64,000 nt of DNA from Microlunatus panaciterrae. GTDB lineage: Bacteria > Actinomycetota > Actinomycetes > Propionibacteriales > Propionibacteriaceae. The stretch spans positions 1,612,001-1,676,000 of the forward strand of contig NZ_JAFBCF010000001.1 in assembly GCF_016907535.1 (NCBI RefSeq), written 5' to 3'. Shown piece by piece: positions 15,734-23,102 of this stretch (within the stretch, counting starts at the first letter, position 1; each line of letters begins with the position of its first letter). Made by a program: the position numbers and the translations under genes. The notes beneath the pieces were generated by a model. It ran no database searches, had not been told where the DNA came from, and worked only from the letters and a program-made list of their open reading frames with translations.

Positions 15734-16642
15734 ATGAACGAAGAGTCAGCGACCGCTCGTCAGCTGAGTGCGGATTTCCCCACCCTCGACCGTGAGGACG
15801 AGGATCAGCTGTTGCCGCAGTTGGTGGCGCACCTGCGCGAGCACCGAACCAGGCTCCGGCAGGAGTGGGCCAGTCGCATCCAGGGTGCGCACCTGCTGCA
15901 GGCGATGACCCCGCAGGAGATGGCGGCCGAGACCACCTCCGTGTATGACAACTATGTGGAGGTGCTCGAGACCGGAAGCGTCGAGGCCCTGCAGCACTAC
16001 GCCCGTGACCTGTCCGAGCGGATCATTCCCCGCGGCGTTGAGACGCACGAGGTGGTCGGGATCGTGCTGCTGCTGCGGGACGTACTCGCCCGGTCGCTGT
16101 TCGGCAAGTATCAACGCGACTTCGGTCTGCTCAACCGGGTGCTGGACGCCTACGAGCCGGCCGCGAACCGCATCGCCAACACCGTCGCCGTCAGCTTTGT
16201 CGAGGAGCGGGAGCGGGTCATCCGCCAGCAACAGGACTCCATCCGCGAACTGTCCACCCCGGTGCTGCCGGTGCGGGAGAGGTTGCTGATCCTGCCGATC
16301 ATCGGCGTTCTGGACACCGAACGCGCCCGCCAGCTGACCGAACAGCTGCTGAGCGGCATCCGCACCCATCGAGCCAAGGTCGTGGTCATCGACATCACCG
16401 GCGCGCCAGACGTCGACGAGGCGGTCGCCAACCACCTCGTCCAGACGGTCGACGCCTCGCGGCTGATGGGTGCCAGCGTGATCATCACAGGCCTGTCCCC
16501 CGAGATCGCCCAGACTCTCGTCACCATCGGAGTCGATCTGAGCAAGATGAACACCATCGGGGACCTGCAGGGCGGTCTCGAGGAGGCCGAGAGACTGCTC
16601 GGCTTCACGGTGAGTCGACGGGATGGAACGGCGGGGCCGTGA
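15734..16642 (+). CDS. rsbR: RsbR-like stressosome scaffold/sensor
   Basis: AGGGAGG ends 6 nt before the ATG at 15734, so this start is preferred to the GTG at 15713 or ATG at 15728. The 302-aa protein has an all-helical N-terminal sensor half (about 20-160, non-haem-globin-like in RsbR relatives), a linker helix ending RELSTPVLPV, and a STAS domain (about 180-292). The Thr equivalent to B. subtilis RsbRA T171 is kept (D194-T195-E196). The T205-equivalent position appears to be Glu (DITGAPDVDEA, E229), from memory of the RsbRA sequence. It would form the stressosome core with the RsbS protein encoded by the overlapping downstream gene. Confidence 0.9.
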   Translation: MNEESATARQLSADFPTLDREDEDQLLPQLVAHLREHRTRLRQEWASRIQGAHLLQAMTPQEMAAETTSVYDNYVEVLETGSVEALQHYARDLSERIIPRGVETHEVVGIVLLLRDVLARSLFGKYQRDFGLLNRVLDAYEPAANRIANTVAVSFVEERERVIRQQQDSIRELSTPVLPVRERLLILPIIGVLDTERARQLTEQLLSGIRTHRAKVVVIDITGAPDVDEAVANHLVQTVDASRLMGASVIITGLSPEIAQTLVTIGVDLSKMNTIGDLQGGLEEAERLLGFTVSRRDGTAGP

Positions 16643-17043
16643 ACGGAGGTCCGGCGCTGGTCTCCATCTTGCGGCAGGGTTCGTATCTGATCGCGTCGAT
16701 CCACACTGCTCTCGACGATTCCCAGTTGGTCAGGTTTCAGCAGGATCTGATCAACCAGATCGGACGTTACCGGTCCCGAGGTGTGGTGATCGACGTCGCG
16801 GCGCTCGACGTCCTCGACTCGTTCGGCTCCAAGACGCTGAGGAACGTGGCCGAGATGGCCAGGCTGCGCGGGGCCATCACCGTCATCGTGGGGATCCAGC
16901 CCGATGTCGCGTTTGCGATGGTTGAGCTGGGCATGGGCACTGGATCGGTGCATACCGCCCTGGACCTGGAGGAGGGGCTGGCCTACCTGAACAGCCACCT
17001 GGCGTCCCCCGCCGCCCCCGGCGTGGTCGGCTTCCAAGACTGA
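16639..17043 (+). CDS. rsbS: RsbS-like single STAS-domain antagonist
   Basis: A 134-aa protein that is nearly all STAS domain; the GTG start overlaps the rsbR stop as GTGA. The phosphorylation motif is conserved: VIDVAALDVLDSFGSKTLRN, with S61 in D60-S61-F62 matching the RsbS serine phosphorylated by RsbT. The signature IVGIQPDVAFAMVELGM follows. In known stressosomes RsbS with RsbR binds and holds RsbT; phosphorylation of this Ser releases it. Here the held partner would be the kinase domain of the sigma-factor fusion two genes upstream. Confidence 0.92.
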   Translation: MNGGPALVSILRQGSYLIASIHTALDDSQLVRFQQDLINQIGRYRSRGVVIDVAALDVLDSFGSKTLRNVAEMARLRGAITVIVGIQPDVAFAMVELGMGTGSVHTALDLEEGLAYLNSHLASPAAPGVVGFQD

Positions 17044-17044
17044 G

Positions 17045-17335
17045 ATGGCCTCCGTCGACGACCTTCAACGCGACTACCGCGCGGCGTTCCTGCGTTACCT
17101 CCCACGCGGGGAGGAGGCCCCGCTGCACATGGGCTACGAGATCGGCCGCTCGGCCGTCGTCGATGGGTTGAGCATCCTCGACGTGGTCCAGGTCCACCAC
17201 GACGTACTGCTGGAGGTACTCCGAGACACGCCGAGGGATGACCTGCCTCGTGTCACCAGTTCCGCATCGGAGTTCCTGGGCGAGGTGCTGGCGACCTTCG
17301 ACATGACGCAGCGCGGTTTTCTCGCCGAAGGCTGA
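17045..17335 (+). CDS. Stand-alone RsbU N-terminal (RsbT-binding) domain protein
   Basis: A 96-aa helical protein beginning one base after the rsbS stop. The whole sequence matches the N-terminal domain of RsbU phosphatases as I know it: DLQRDYRAAFLRYL, HMGYEIGRSAVVDGLSILDVVQVHH (29-52) and ASEFLGEVLATFDMTQRGFL. No PP2C catalytic domain follows, either in this gene or within 250 bp. In B. subtilis this domain is where freed RsbT docks to activate RsbU. A domain on its own could bind the kinase part of the sigma fusion as a holder, a release factor or a competitor of the stressosome. Confidence 0.82.
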   Translation: MASVDDLQRDYRAAFLRYLPRGEEAPLHMGYEIGRSAVVDGLSILDVVQVHHDVLLEVLRDTPRDDLPRVTSSASEFLGEVLATFDMTQRGFLAEG

Positions 17336-17623
17336 CCTTTCCCGACACGGACTCCTCCACCCCACGTGCATGACGCGGATCAGCAACTTTCGTTGGTCCC
17401 ACCGACGCAGCGAGCTGATCTTCGTTGGCGCTATTCCGCGAGATCTCGTGGTCCAACCCGACCTTGGCGAAGTCAGTGACGGCTTTCGGCCGCGTCATGG
17501 CCGACGTACGGGGGCGTCTTCACTCATGTAAGCCCCACGAAGGGACCGCTTCTGACCCTGGCAAGGGCAGATCAGAAAGGCACCGCCTCCATGACGCACC
17601 ACGCACAGGAAGAGAGATCCACC
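17336..17623 (+). other. Leader region before a secreted-protein gene, with a small stem-loop
   Basis: No gene is seen in this 288-bp gap. Between about 17550 and 17578 TTCTGA and TCAGAA can pair around an inner CCCT/AGGG stem, giving a possible stem-loop in the 5' leader. A short peptide could start at the ATG at 17591 in frame with the downstream gene, but the better start is 17624. I do not recognise a named riboswitch. Confidence 0.35.
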
Positions 17624-18172
17624 ATGAAGAAGCACAGCATCAAAGGGCTAGCGATGCTCGTCGCACTCGCCGCCATGATTGCGCTGGGCATCGGTGGGGC
17701 CACCACCGCAAGCGCGGCACCCACAGCCACGGCGGACCCGACCGTCGTTCCGGTTACCGGCACGCTCGCCGACGGCACCGGCGCGGTGGCCGGCACCTTG
17801 GACGTGACGAAGTTCGTCAACAACAGCGGGCAGCTGACGGCTGTTGGCACCTTTACCGGCACGGTGACCGATGCCGCCGGCCAGGTCACCAGCGGCACCC
17901 AGCAGGTGAGCGTCCCCGTCGACCTGGCTCAGAGCTCTGGTAGCTGCCAGATCCTCGACCTGGTCCTCGGCCCGCTGGATCTCGACCTGCTCGGTCTGCA
18001 GGTCCACCTCGACACGGTTCACTTGAACATCACCGCACAGTCGGGCCCGGGCAACCTGGTGGGCAACCTGCTGTGTGCAGTGGCAGGACTGCTGAACGGC
18101 CCGACCGGCCTGAACGCAATCGTGACTCAGATCGCCAACCTGCTGAACCAGATCCTGGGCCTCCTCGGCTGA
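17624..18172 (+). CDS. Secreted protein of unknown function
   Basis: The start MKKHSIKG at 17624 has AGGAAGAG 6-7 nt upstream. The 182-aa product opens with a classical Sec signal peptide (KKHSIK, then a hydrophobic core to residue about 27, cleavage likely after TASA). The mature part has a beta-rich N-terminal half (VPVTGTLADGTGAVAGTLDVTKFV) and a leucine-rich C-terminal half with two cysteines (C in SSGSCQILDL and NLLCAVAG) that could form a disulfide. I recall similar hypothetical secreted proteins in other actinobacteria but no function. A strong terminator lies about 100 bp downstream. It directly follows the stressosome operon and could be one of its targets. Confidence 0.8.
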   Translation: MKKHSIKGLAMLVALAAMIALGIGGATTASAAPTATADPTVVPVTGTLADGTGAVAGTLDVTKFVNNSGQLTAVGTFTGTVTDAAGQVTSGTQQVSVPVDLAQSSGSCQILDLVLGPLDLDLLGLQVHLDTVHLNITAQSGPGNLVGNLLCAVAGLLNGPTGLNAIVTQIANLLNQILGLLG

Positions 18173-18270
18173 CGCTGAGCCTGCAGAGCTGATCAGCTTC
18201 CGGACCGGCGCGCAGCCGTGGCGCCTGGTCCGGGAAAGGGGGTCCCAACACCCCCCCGGGACCACCCTCG

Positions 18271-18300
18271 AAGACCCCGCCCCCTGGGGGGCGGGGTCTT
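18271..18300. terminator. Strong bidirectional hairpin terminator
   Basis: A perfect 14-bp inverted repeat: the left arm AAGACCCCGCCCCC (18271-18284) pairs with the right arm at 18287-18300, ending GGGGTCTT. It lies between two convergent genes and its arms end in A/T-rich tips, so it can serve both strands. Confidence 0.85.
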
Positions 18301-18338
18301 TGGCGTGCAGCTGCCTCAGTCAGGGAGGTGGCCACTGA

Positions 18339-18833
18339 TCACGAGGGACGGCAGTCGGTCACCCAGAACACCTTGTGCTTCGTGTCCGCTCCCTGCGACC
18401 CATCGGCCTCTATGGTCAGTTTGACGTGATAGCCCTGCACTGGGTGCGGGGCACCGAGTCGAGGCAGCTGGCTTCCCAGGGTGTAGGTCCTCTGGGCGTC
18501 GACGTCCGTCCCGCCTCCGGCCGCATCTCCGCCGATGAAGACCCTGTCGGTACGAAGGACGACGCCGTCACCTGTCGGCGCCTGGCCGGTGAAGGTCACC
18601 TTCGCATACAGCGGGCCCTCGTCGAAGCCATAGAAGTCGATCTGGAACGGACAGCCCACATGCGGCTCGTTGTCGGGTGCCGAGTCGAACGGTGTGGCAT
18701 CGACCTTCACCGTCCCGTTGTTCCCAGCCGGATCCGCGGCGAACGCGGGTGCGGACAGGCCGGCGACCGCGAGACATCCTGCGGCGGTCAGGGCGACGCT
18801 GGCAGCGCGCACCATGCGGGTCATCTTCTTCAT
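18339..18833 (-). CDS. Secreted protein of unknown function (conserved in actinobacteria)
   Basis: The ATG at 18833 (MKKMTRMVRAASVAL) is preceded by AAAGGGGGAG at 8 nt, so the longer frame is rejected. The 164-aa protein has a signal peptide cleaved near PAFA-ADP. The mature domain is a compact beta-rich unit with GTVKVDATPFDSAPDNEPHVGCPFQIDFYGFD, a pattern I recall from many actinobacterial secreted proteins of unknown role. Two cysteines (in HVGCPF and near the C-terminus, VTDCRPS) may form a disulfide. It faces the other secreted protein across a shared terminator. Confidence 0.8.
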   Translation of the reverse strand: MKKMTRMVRAASVALTAAGCLAVAGLSAPAFAADPAGNNGTVKVDATPFDSAPDNEPHVGCPFQIDFYGFDEGPLYAKVTFTGQAPTGDGVVLRTDRVFIGGDAAGGGTDVDAQRTYTLGSQLPRLGAPHPVQGYHVKLTIEADGSQGADTKHKVFWVTDCRPS

Positions 18834-19008
18834 GTCTTGCTCCCCCTTTGGCGACACCACGCCAGCCGACGGCCAGCCCCCCATGGTGTCGTCGCCTGCA
18901 GATTAACGTGATCAACAAGACTGCACAGCCTGACGAAGGAAATCCCGCCCATGATCAAACTCAGCGAGTTGCCATGGGCCCTGGATGGGGCCCCAGTGCC
19001 GTGAGGAC

Positions 19009-19014
19009 TAGCCT
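19009..19014 (+). promoter_or_regulatory. -10 element TAGCCT of a leaderless promoter
   Basis: TAGCCT is followed by 6 nt and the ATG at 19021, with no Shine-Dalgarno sequence between. It follows the same layout as the promoters at 14639 and 28224. Confidence 0.5.
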
Positions 19015-19020
19015 GTCGGC

Positions 19021-19860
19021 ATGACATCCTCACCGGTGACCGGTGTTGAACCGGTTCTCTCCGAAGACCAGATCGCCCAGTTCCACGAGCAGGGCTACGT
19101 GATCGTCAAGGGCGCACTCAGCCGCGAGGAGGCCGATCACTACCGCCGGTCGATCGTGTCCCTGTTTCCGCCCAATCTCGACCTCCCGGCCACCTGGGGC
19201 TCCTACGAGGGTCGGATCAAGCCGATGGCCTCGGCGGACAACCACACCTTCGACACCCCCGAACTGCTCCCGTTGATGACCAACGAGAAGCTCTACCGGG
19301 CCGCGAGCCAACTGCTGGAGTCCACCGCCCTGCGGGTGCTGGACGGGTCGGTCGGGATCACGTTCCGCAACGACGCCCATCCCGACCAGCCGCTGAGCCA
19401 GACGCTGCACATCGACGCATCGGTGCCCAACTCGGTCGACGACTTCACCTTCGAGACGCGTGAGCTCCAGGTCGGCGGGTGCTACTACCTGACCGATGTC
19501 GAGCCCAACGGCGGGGGGATCCACGTCGTACCGGGTGGCCACAAGATCGTCGAGGCCGAGGCGCGGGCTGCCGGTGGTGGCGGTCGGCATCTGCATCAGG
19601 AGTGGAAGCAGATCAAGCACCTGCAGAGCATCGAGGTGACCGGCGAGGCTGGCGACTTCGCGCTGCTGCACCACCTGATGCCGCACGGCGCCTCGCACAA
19701 CCGCAAGGCCACCACCCGGATCGCCTACTTCGTCCGATGGGTGCGTGAGGACCAGACCTGGGGTGTCGGACAGAAGCCGGAGCCAGGCAGGTACGACCAG
19801 GCGCAGCTGGACGCCATGGGTGACTTCGGTCGCAAGCTCTTCGGTGTCGAGGACTGGTAA
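19021..19860 (+). CDS. Phytanoyl-CoA dioxygenase (PhyH) family Fe(II)/2-oxoglutarate oxygenase
   Basis: A 279-aa PhyH-family protein. The iron ligands are visible: HxD in TLHIDAS (about H130 and D132) and the distal His in MPHGASHNRK (about H221), with an R in TTRIAYFVRW for 2-oxoglutarate. The N-terminal VLSEDQIAQFHEQGYVIVKGALS is typical of the family. The substrate is unknown; relatives hydroxylate lipids, small molecules or natural-product intermediates. It is followed by an overlapping small gene and an HTTM membrane protein, and the three probably form one unit. Confidence 0.88.
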   Translation: MTSSPVTGVEPVLSEDQIAQFHEQGYVIVKGALSREEADHYRRSIVSLFPPNLDLPATWGSYEGRIKPMASADNHTFDTPELLPLMTNEKLYRAASQLLESTALRVLDGSVGITFRNDAHPDQPLSQTLHIDASVPNSVDDFTFETRELQVGGCYYLTDVEPNGGGIHVVPGGHKIVEAEARAAGGGGRHLHQEWKQIKHLQSIEVTGEAGDFALLHHLMPHGASHNRKATTRIAYFVRWVREDQTWGVGQKPEPGRYDQAQLDAMGDFGRKLFGVEDW

Positions 19861-20173
19861 TCGGGTCGGAGCCGCGGCCGTCCTAGCGGTCATCCTGCTG
19901 CAGGTCGCGGTCCCCCTGATCGCCAACTGCCTGCAGCCGCCGACCCGGTTCGGGTTCCAGATGTATTCAGGCCTCGGGTCCACCGAGGTCAAGATCATCG
20001 GGCGCGACGGCGAGTCGATCCCGTTCGACCAGCAGGCCGCACTGCCCGGACTGCTCCGGCCAGAGTTCGACTGGACCCGGGACCTGCCGGAGTATCTCTG
20101 CGCACACGTGTCCGGGGCTCACCAGGTGACTGTCGTCCAGTCGACGCATCGCAGGACGCTGACGTGCCCTTGA
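19844..20173 (+). CDS. Small membrane-anchored protein, unknown
   Basis: A GTG at 19844 gives a 109-aa product that overlaps the dioxygenase end by 17 nt and ends in TGATG with the next gene. After a short basic start there is one hydrophobic segment (AAAVLAVILLQVAVPLIA), then an exported soluble domain with FGFQMYSG and KIIGRDGESIPFD. I do not recognise a named family, but the sequence has coding character and HTTM proteins are often preceded by such a partner. The start is uncertain because no clear RBS is seen. Confidence 0.6.
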   Translation: MSRTGNRVGAAAVLAVILLQVAVPLIANCLQPPTRFGFQMYSGLGSTEVKIIGRDGESIPFDQQAALPGLLRPEFDWTRDLPEYLCAHVSGAHQVTVVQSTHRRTLTCP

Positions 20174-20979
20174 TGGACCTCGAGGTCGACGCGCGCCCAG
20201 TCGCTGCCGTGCGCATCGGCGTCGGTTTGGCGACGGTGATCAACGTCCTCGAGATGTCTGTGCTGCTGTCGGCGATCGCCAACGGCAAGGTCGCACTGCC
20301 CGTGATGTCCTGGATCGCGCGACCAACCGAGCCGGTCATCATGATCTATCTGGTCGTCGGCGTTGCCGCCGGGCTGGCCCTGTCGGTCGGCTACCGAGCC
20401 TCAGCCGCCGCGCTGATCTCGGTGCTGGCCAACGTCGGCGTCTTCCTGTGGGACCAGCAGACGTACAGCAGCCACCGGTTCCTTGCGACCCTCCTGCTGG
20501 CCTATCTCGTCTTCGCCCGATCGGACCGGGTCTGGTCGCTCGGACGCAGACACCGCGACGGCGCGGCGACAGTCCCGTGGTGGCCCCAGCTGCTGATAAT
20601 GACGCAGCTGTCCGTGCTCTACTTCTTCGCCGCCTTGAGCAAGATCAACCCGGTGTTCCTCAGCGGCAGAGCCCTCAAGTCCTGGGTCCGTTGGCCGCTC
20701 CCCGACCAGGTATTTCCCCTACTTGCCGTCGGTACGATCCTCACCGAGTTCTTCCTGGCCGGGGCGCTCTGGTTCCGACCGACGCGGCGGGCGGCCGCCC
20801 TGCTGGGCCTGGGACTGCACGCCTCGATCGTGGTCATGATGGCCGACCAGACCCTCCCCTTGATCGCCTTCTCCCTCCTCTGCGTCCCGCTGTACGCGCT
20901 GTTCCTGACCCGTCCTGCCGGAGGTGCGCGCTCTGGCCCTTCGACAGGCTCAGGGCACGTACACCTATCACGCGCTTGA
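20173..20979 (+). CDS. HTTM-domain integral membrane protein
   Basis: The 268-aa protein starts at the ATG overlapping the previous stop (a GTG at 20164 is an alternative). It has about six membrane segments and the family pattern YSSHRFLATLLLAYLVF, then LSVLYFFAALSKINPVFLSG, shared by the 'horizontally transferred transmembrane' domain related to vitamin-K-dependent carboxylases. The soluble carboxylase part is missing. The last 15 residues (SGPSTGSGHVHLSRA) are encoded by a REP-like repeat copy, so the native C-terminus has probably been extended or replaced. Confidence 0.75.
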   Translation: MDLEVDARPVAAVRIGVGLATVINVLEMSVLLSAIANGKVALPVMSWIARPTEPVIMIYLVVGVAAGLALSVGYRASAAALISVLANVGVFLWDQQTYSSHRFLATLLLAYLVFARSDRVWSLGRRHRDGAATVPWWPQLLIMTQLSVLYFFAALSKINPVFLSGRALKSWVRWPLPDQVFPLLAVGTILTEFFLAGALWFRPTRRAAALLGLGLHASIVVMMADQTLPLIAFSLLCVPLYALFLTRPAGGARSGPSTGSGHVHLSRA

Positions 20980-20990
20980 GCCTGTCGGAG
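20936..20990. repeat. REP-like repeat pair covering the 3' end of the HTTM gene
   Basis: One copy (GCCCTTCGACAGGCTCAGGG then CACGT) at 20936-20960 and one opposite, degenerate copy (GCTTGAGCCTGTCGGAG) at about 20974-20990. The first copy is inside the coding sequence and is translated. Confidence 0.85.
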
Positions 20991-21003
20991 ATCCACCCAC
21001 GCG

Positions 21004-21291
21004 CTAACCCGCGGTGAGATAGCTGTGCACGTCGTAGACGGTGATCGCAGGCGGTCCCGGGATACCGACCTCCATCGTGACGGGCCCGATCTGATCTCGT
21101 GAGAAGGCTTCGAACTGCTCGCGGGTCTGCCACACATCGGTCACGCGCACACCATCCGGCGTTGCGGTGGACCAGTGGAAGAGGCCACCCGCCGCTCCCG
21201 GCCCGCCCGGCGTGAAGTGCATCTTCTCGATCACCTGGTCGTATTGCTCCAACGTTCCACCGGTGAAGTCCATCACCACTGCAATGGCCAT
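21004..21291 (-). CDS. Small dimeric alpha/beta-barrel protein (antibiotic biosynthesis monooxygenase-like)
   Basis: The start MAIAVVMDFTGG has AAAGGAG 7 nt upstream, giving 95 aa. The pattern (hydrophobic first strand, GGTLEQYDQVIEKM helix, central strand DGVRVTDVWQTREQFEAF, final helix/strand) fits the ferredoxin-like ABM/Dabb fold seen in monooxygenases and stress proteins. No cofactor residues are evident, and a role cannot be given. It lies alone between two REP-like repeat patches. Confidence 0.7.
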   Translation of the reverse strand: MAIAVVMDFTGGTLEQYDQVIEKMHFTPGGPGAAGGLFHWSTATPDGVRVTDVWQTREQFEAFSRDQIGPVTMEVGIPGPPAITVYDVHSYLTAG

Positions 21292-21410
21292 TCCGAGCTC
21301 CTTTGGTCGGTCCACGGCCGACCTGCGCCAGCCCCCGAATGAACCGTTGGTTCCGTTGTACGCCGAGGGATAGAGCCCGTCAACGGTGCCCACGACGCCC
21401 TCCACGGTCT

Positions 21411-21462
21411 CAGAGCACGTAGACGGAGCTGAAGCTCTTCGACGAACTCAGAGCACGTAAAG
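21411..21462. repeat. Degenerate REP-like repeat copies
   Basis: Two diverged copies: CTCAGAGCACGTAGAC near 21411, and GCTCTTCGACGAACTCAGAG followed by CACGTA at about 21434-21460. They lie between two minus-strand genes. Confidence 0.65.
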
Positions 21463-21467
21463 CGGGC

Positions 21468-23102
21468 CTACCTCGAGACCTCCACCCGGAAGATGCGGTA
21501 GGCGCCTTGCCCGGAGGCGAAGGGGACCATGGCGATCTGGCGGTAGTGGCCGGACTCCAGCATGCGATCCGTGAGCTCGTTGGCCAGGGCGGCCTTGCTG
21601 CCGTAGCGGAGCACCACTACGCCGAAGTAGCCGTCGTCGATCGCTCTCCGGTACGCCTCCGGCCCTTCCAGATAGGACCCGTCAGGCAGCTGGTAGCGCA
21701 GGTAGTCGAGACCTGTGAACTCCCAGCCCGAGGTGGCCTGGTCCGAGAGGTAGTAGCGCGGGACCTCAAACTCCTCGGCCAGGATGTGCGTGTTGTTGGA
21801 GCGGACCACCTGTCTGAGGGTCTGCACCATCGAGGTGCTGTTCGGCCAGACCGAGTAGAGCGTGCCCGCCTGCTGCAGCCCGAGACCGAAGAGCATCGTG
21901 ATCGCCGCGACGCCGACGATGCGCGACTTCCAGGACACCCGGCCGACCACGGTGAGCACCGTGTTGCAGGCGTAGCCGATCAACGGCGCGGCGAAGAACA
22001 GCCCGTAGGCGAGGTGCTTGTCCATCGACACGACCTCGCCCTTGATCACGTGATAGGTCGGTGCAATCAGCAGGGTGGCCATCATGGCCACTGCGAGGAG
22101 CCGCCCTGCCGCGCGGGTCCGGCGCCTCCAGAAGAGGCTGAAGCCCAGCGCTGCAAGGACGATCCCGGCTCCCGCCGAGATCACGATCCGTCTCACCAGC
22201 TCGGACCTCGGCAGGATCGCCTGGACCTGCCGATTGGTGGTGGTGTGGTCGAGCCCAGTGAACAGATCGGGCGTCAGTCGCCACAACACCAGGGCGGCGC
22301 CGCCGGCGAGTCCGAGCGCGAGCAGACCTCCGGCCAAGGCCTCCACCAGCCGCCGCTTGCTCCAGTGCACCCGGCCCAGCAGCAGCACGATGATCATCGG
22401 CACAAACGCGGCACCGGCATACTTCGTGAGAGCTGCTACCAGACAGATGGCGGCCACGACCGGGATGCGCCACCAGAGCTGGACTCCCGTTCGCACCGCC
22501 AGCAGCGCGGCGAGCGCCAGCAGGGCCAGGCACATCGCGTCGAAGGTGGCCAACCGACCGATGAAGAGCAGCGAACCCTGCACCGCCAGCACCGCGGCGC
22601 CGGCCAGCCCTGCCCGCCGCCCGAACATGGTGCGTCCGATCAGGTAGGCCGCACAGGTGATCCACAACGCGCACACCATGCTCGCCGTCCGGGCCAGCTC
22701 GGCACCGCCAAGGCGGTCCAGCCAGCCGGCGAACACCGGATAGAGCTGCGGCAGGCCGGAGAAATAGCTCGCATAGTTCTCCAGTGCGGGCTCACCTGAC
22801 GTCCACGAACGCCACAGATCACGCCCGGCGAAGAGGTACAGCGCCTCGTCCTGGAAGGCGCTGTTGCGGAGCGTCAGCATGGCCATCAGCTGCAGCAGGA
22901 GTACGGCCGCCAGCGGGAACAGCGTCGCGGGGCGACGTCGCCGTACGGGCCGGTCCTCTCCGGGCACGCTTCCGCGCGAAGCCTGCCCGATCTCCGAACG
23001 CAGCGGCCCGGTCGGCTGAGCGGTCAACTCTTGATCACCCAGCAGGCCATTGCCGGCGACTCGCGCCAGGCCAGCTGCCCGATCACTCACCATCGTGGTC
23101 AT
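21468..23102 (-). CDS. Polytopic membrane glycosyltransferase, GT39/ArnT-like (GT-C)
   Basis: Start MTTMVSDRAAG overlaps the upstream GT2 stop as ATGA. The 544-aa protein has a roughly 80-residue cytoplasmic tail and about 10-12 membrane helices. The first outside loop carries FQDEALYLFAGRDLW, where the DE pair matches the catalytic acidic pair of GT39/ArnT-type GT-C enzymes that use polyprenyl-phosphate sugars. A soluble C-terminal domain (about 420-544) closes it. With the coupled GT2, it probably adds a lipid-phosphate-linked sugar to an exported glycan or protein. Confidence 0.8.
   Translation of the reverse strand: MTTMVSDRAAGLARVAGNGLLGDQELTAQPTGPLRSEIGQASRGSVPGEDRPVRRRRPATLFPLAAVLLLQLMAMLTLRNSAFQDEALYLFAGRDLWRSWTSGEPALENYASYFSGLPQLYPVFAGWLDRLGGAELARTASMVCALWITCAAYLIGRTMFGRRAGLAGAAVLAVQGSLLFIGRLATFDAMCLALLALAALLAVRTGVQLWWRIPVVAAICLVAALTKYAGAAFVPMIIVLLLGRVHWSKRRLVEALAGGLLALGLAGGAALVLWRLTPDLFTGLDHTTTNRQVQAILPRSELVRRIVISAGAGIVLAALGFSLFWRRRTRAAGRLLAVAMMATLLIAPTYHVIKGEVVSMDKHLAYGLFFAAPLIGYACNTVLTVVGRVSWKSRIVGVAAITMLFGLGLQQAGTLYSVWPNSTSMVQTLRQVVRSNNTHILAEEFEVPRYYLSDQATSGWEFTGLDYLRYQLPDGSYLEGPEAYRRAIDDGYFGVVVLRYGSKAALANELTDRMLESGHYRQIAMVPFASGQGAYRIFRVEVSR

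Noticed and set aside
17550-17578. Possible riboswitch before the secreted-protein gene
   Set aside because: Only a small stem-loop can be seen; none of the conserved cores of known riboswitch classes was found.
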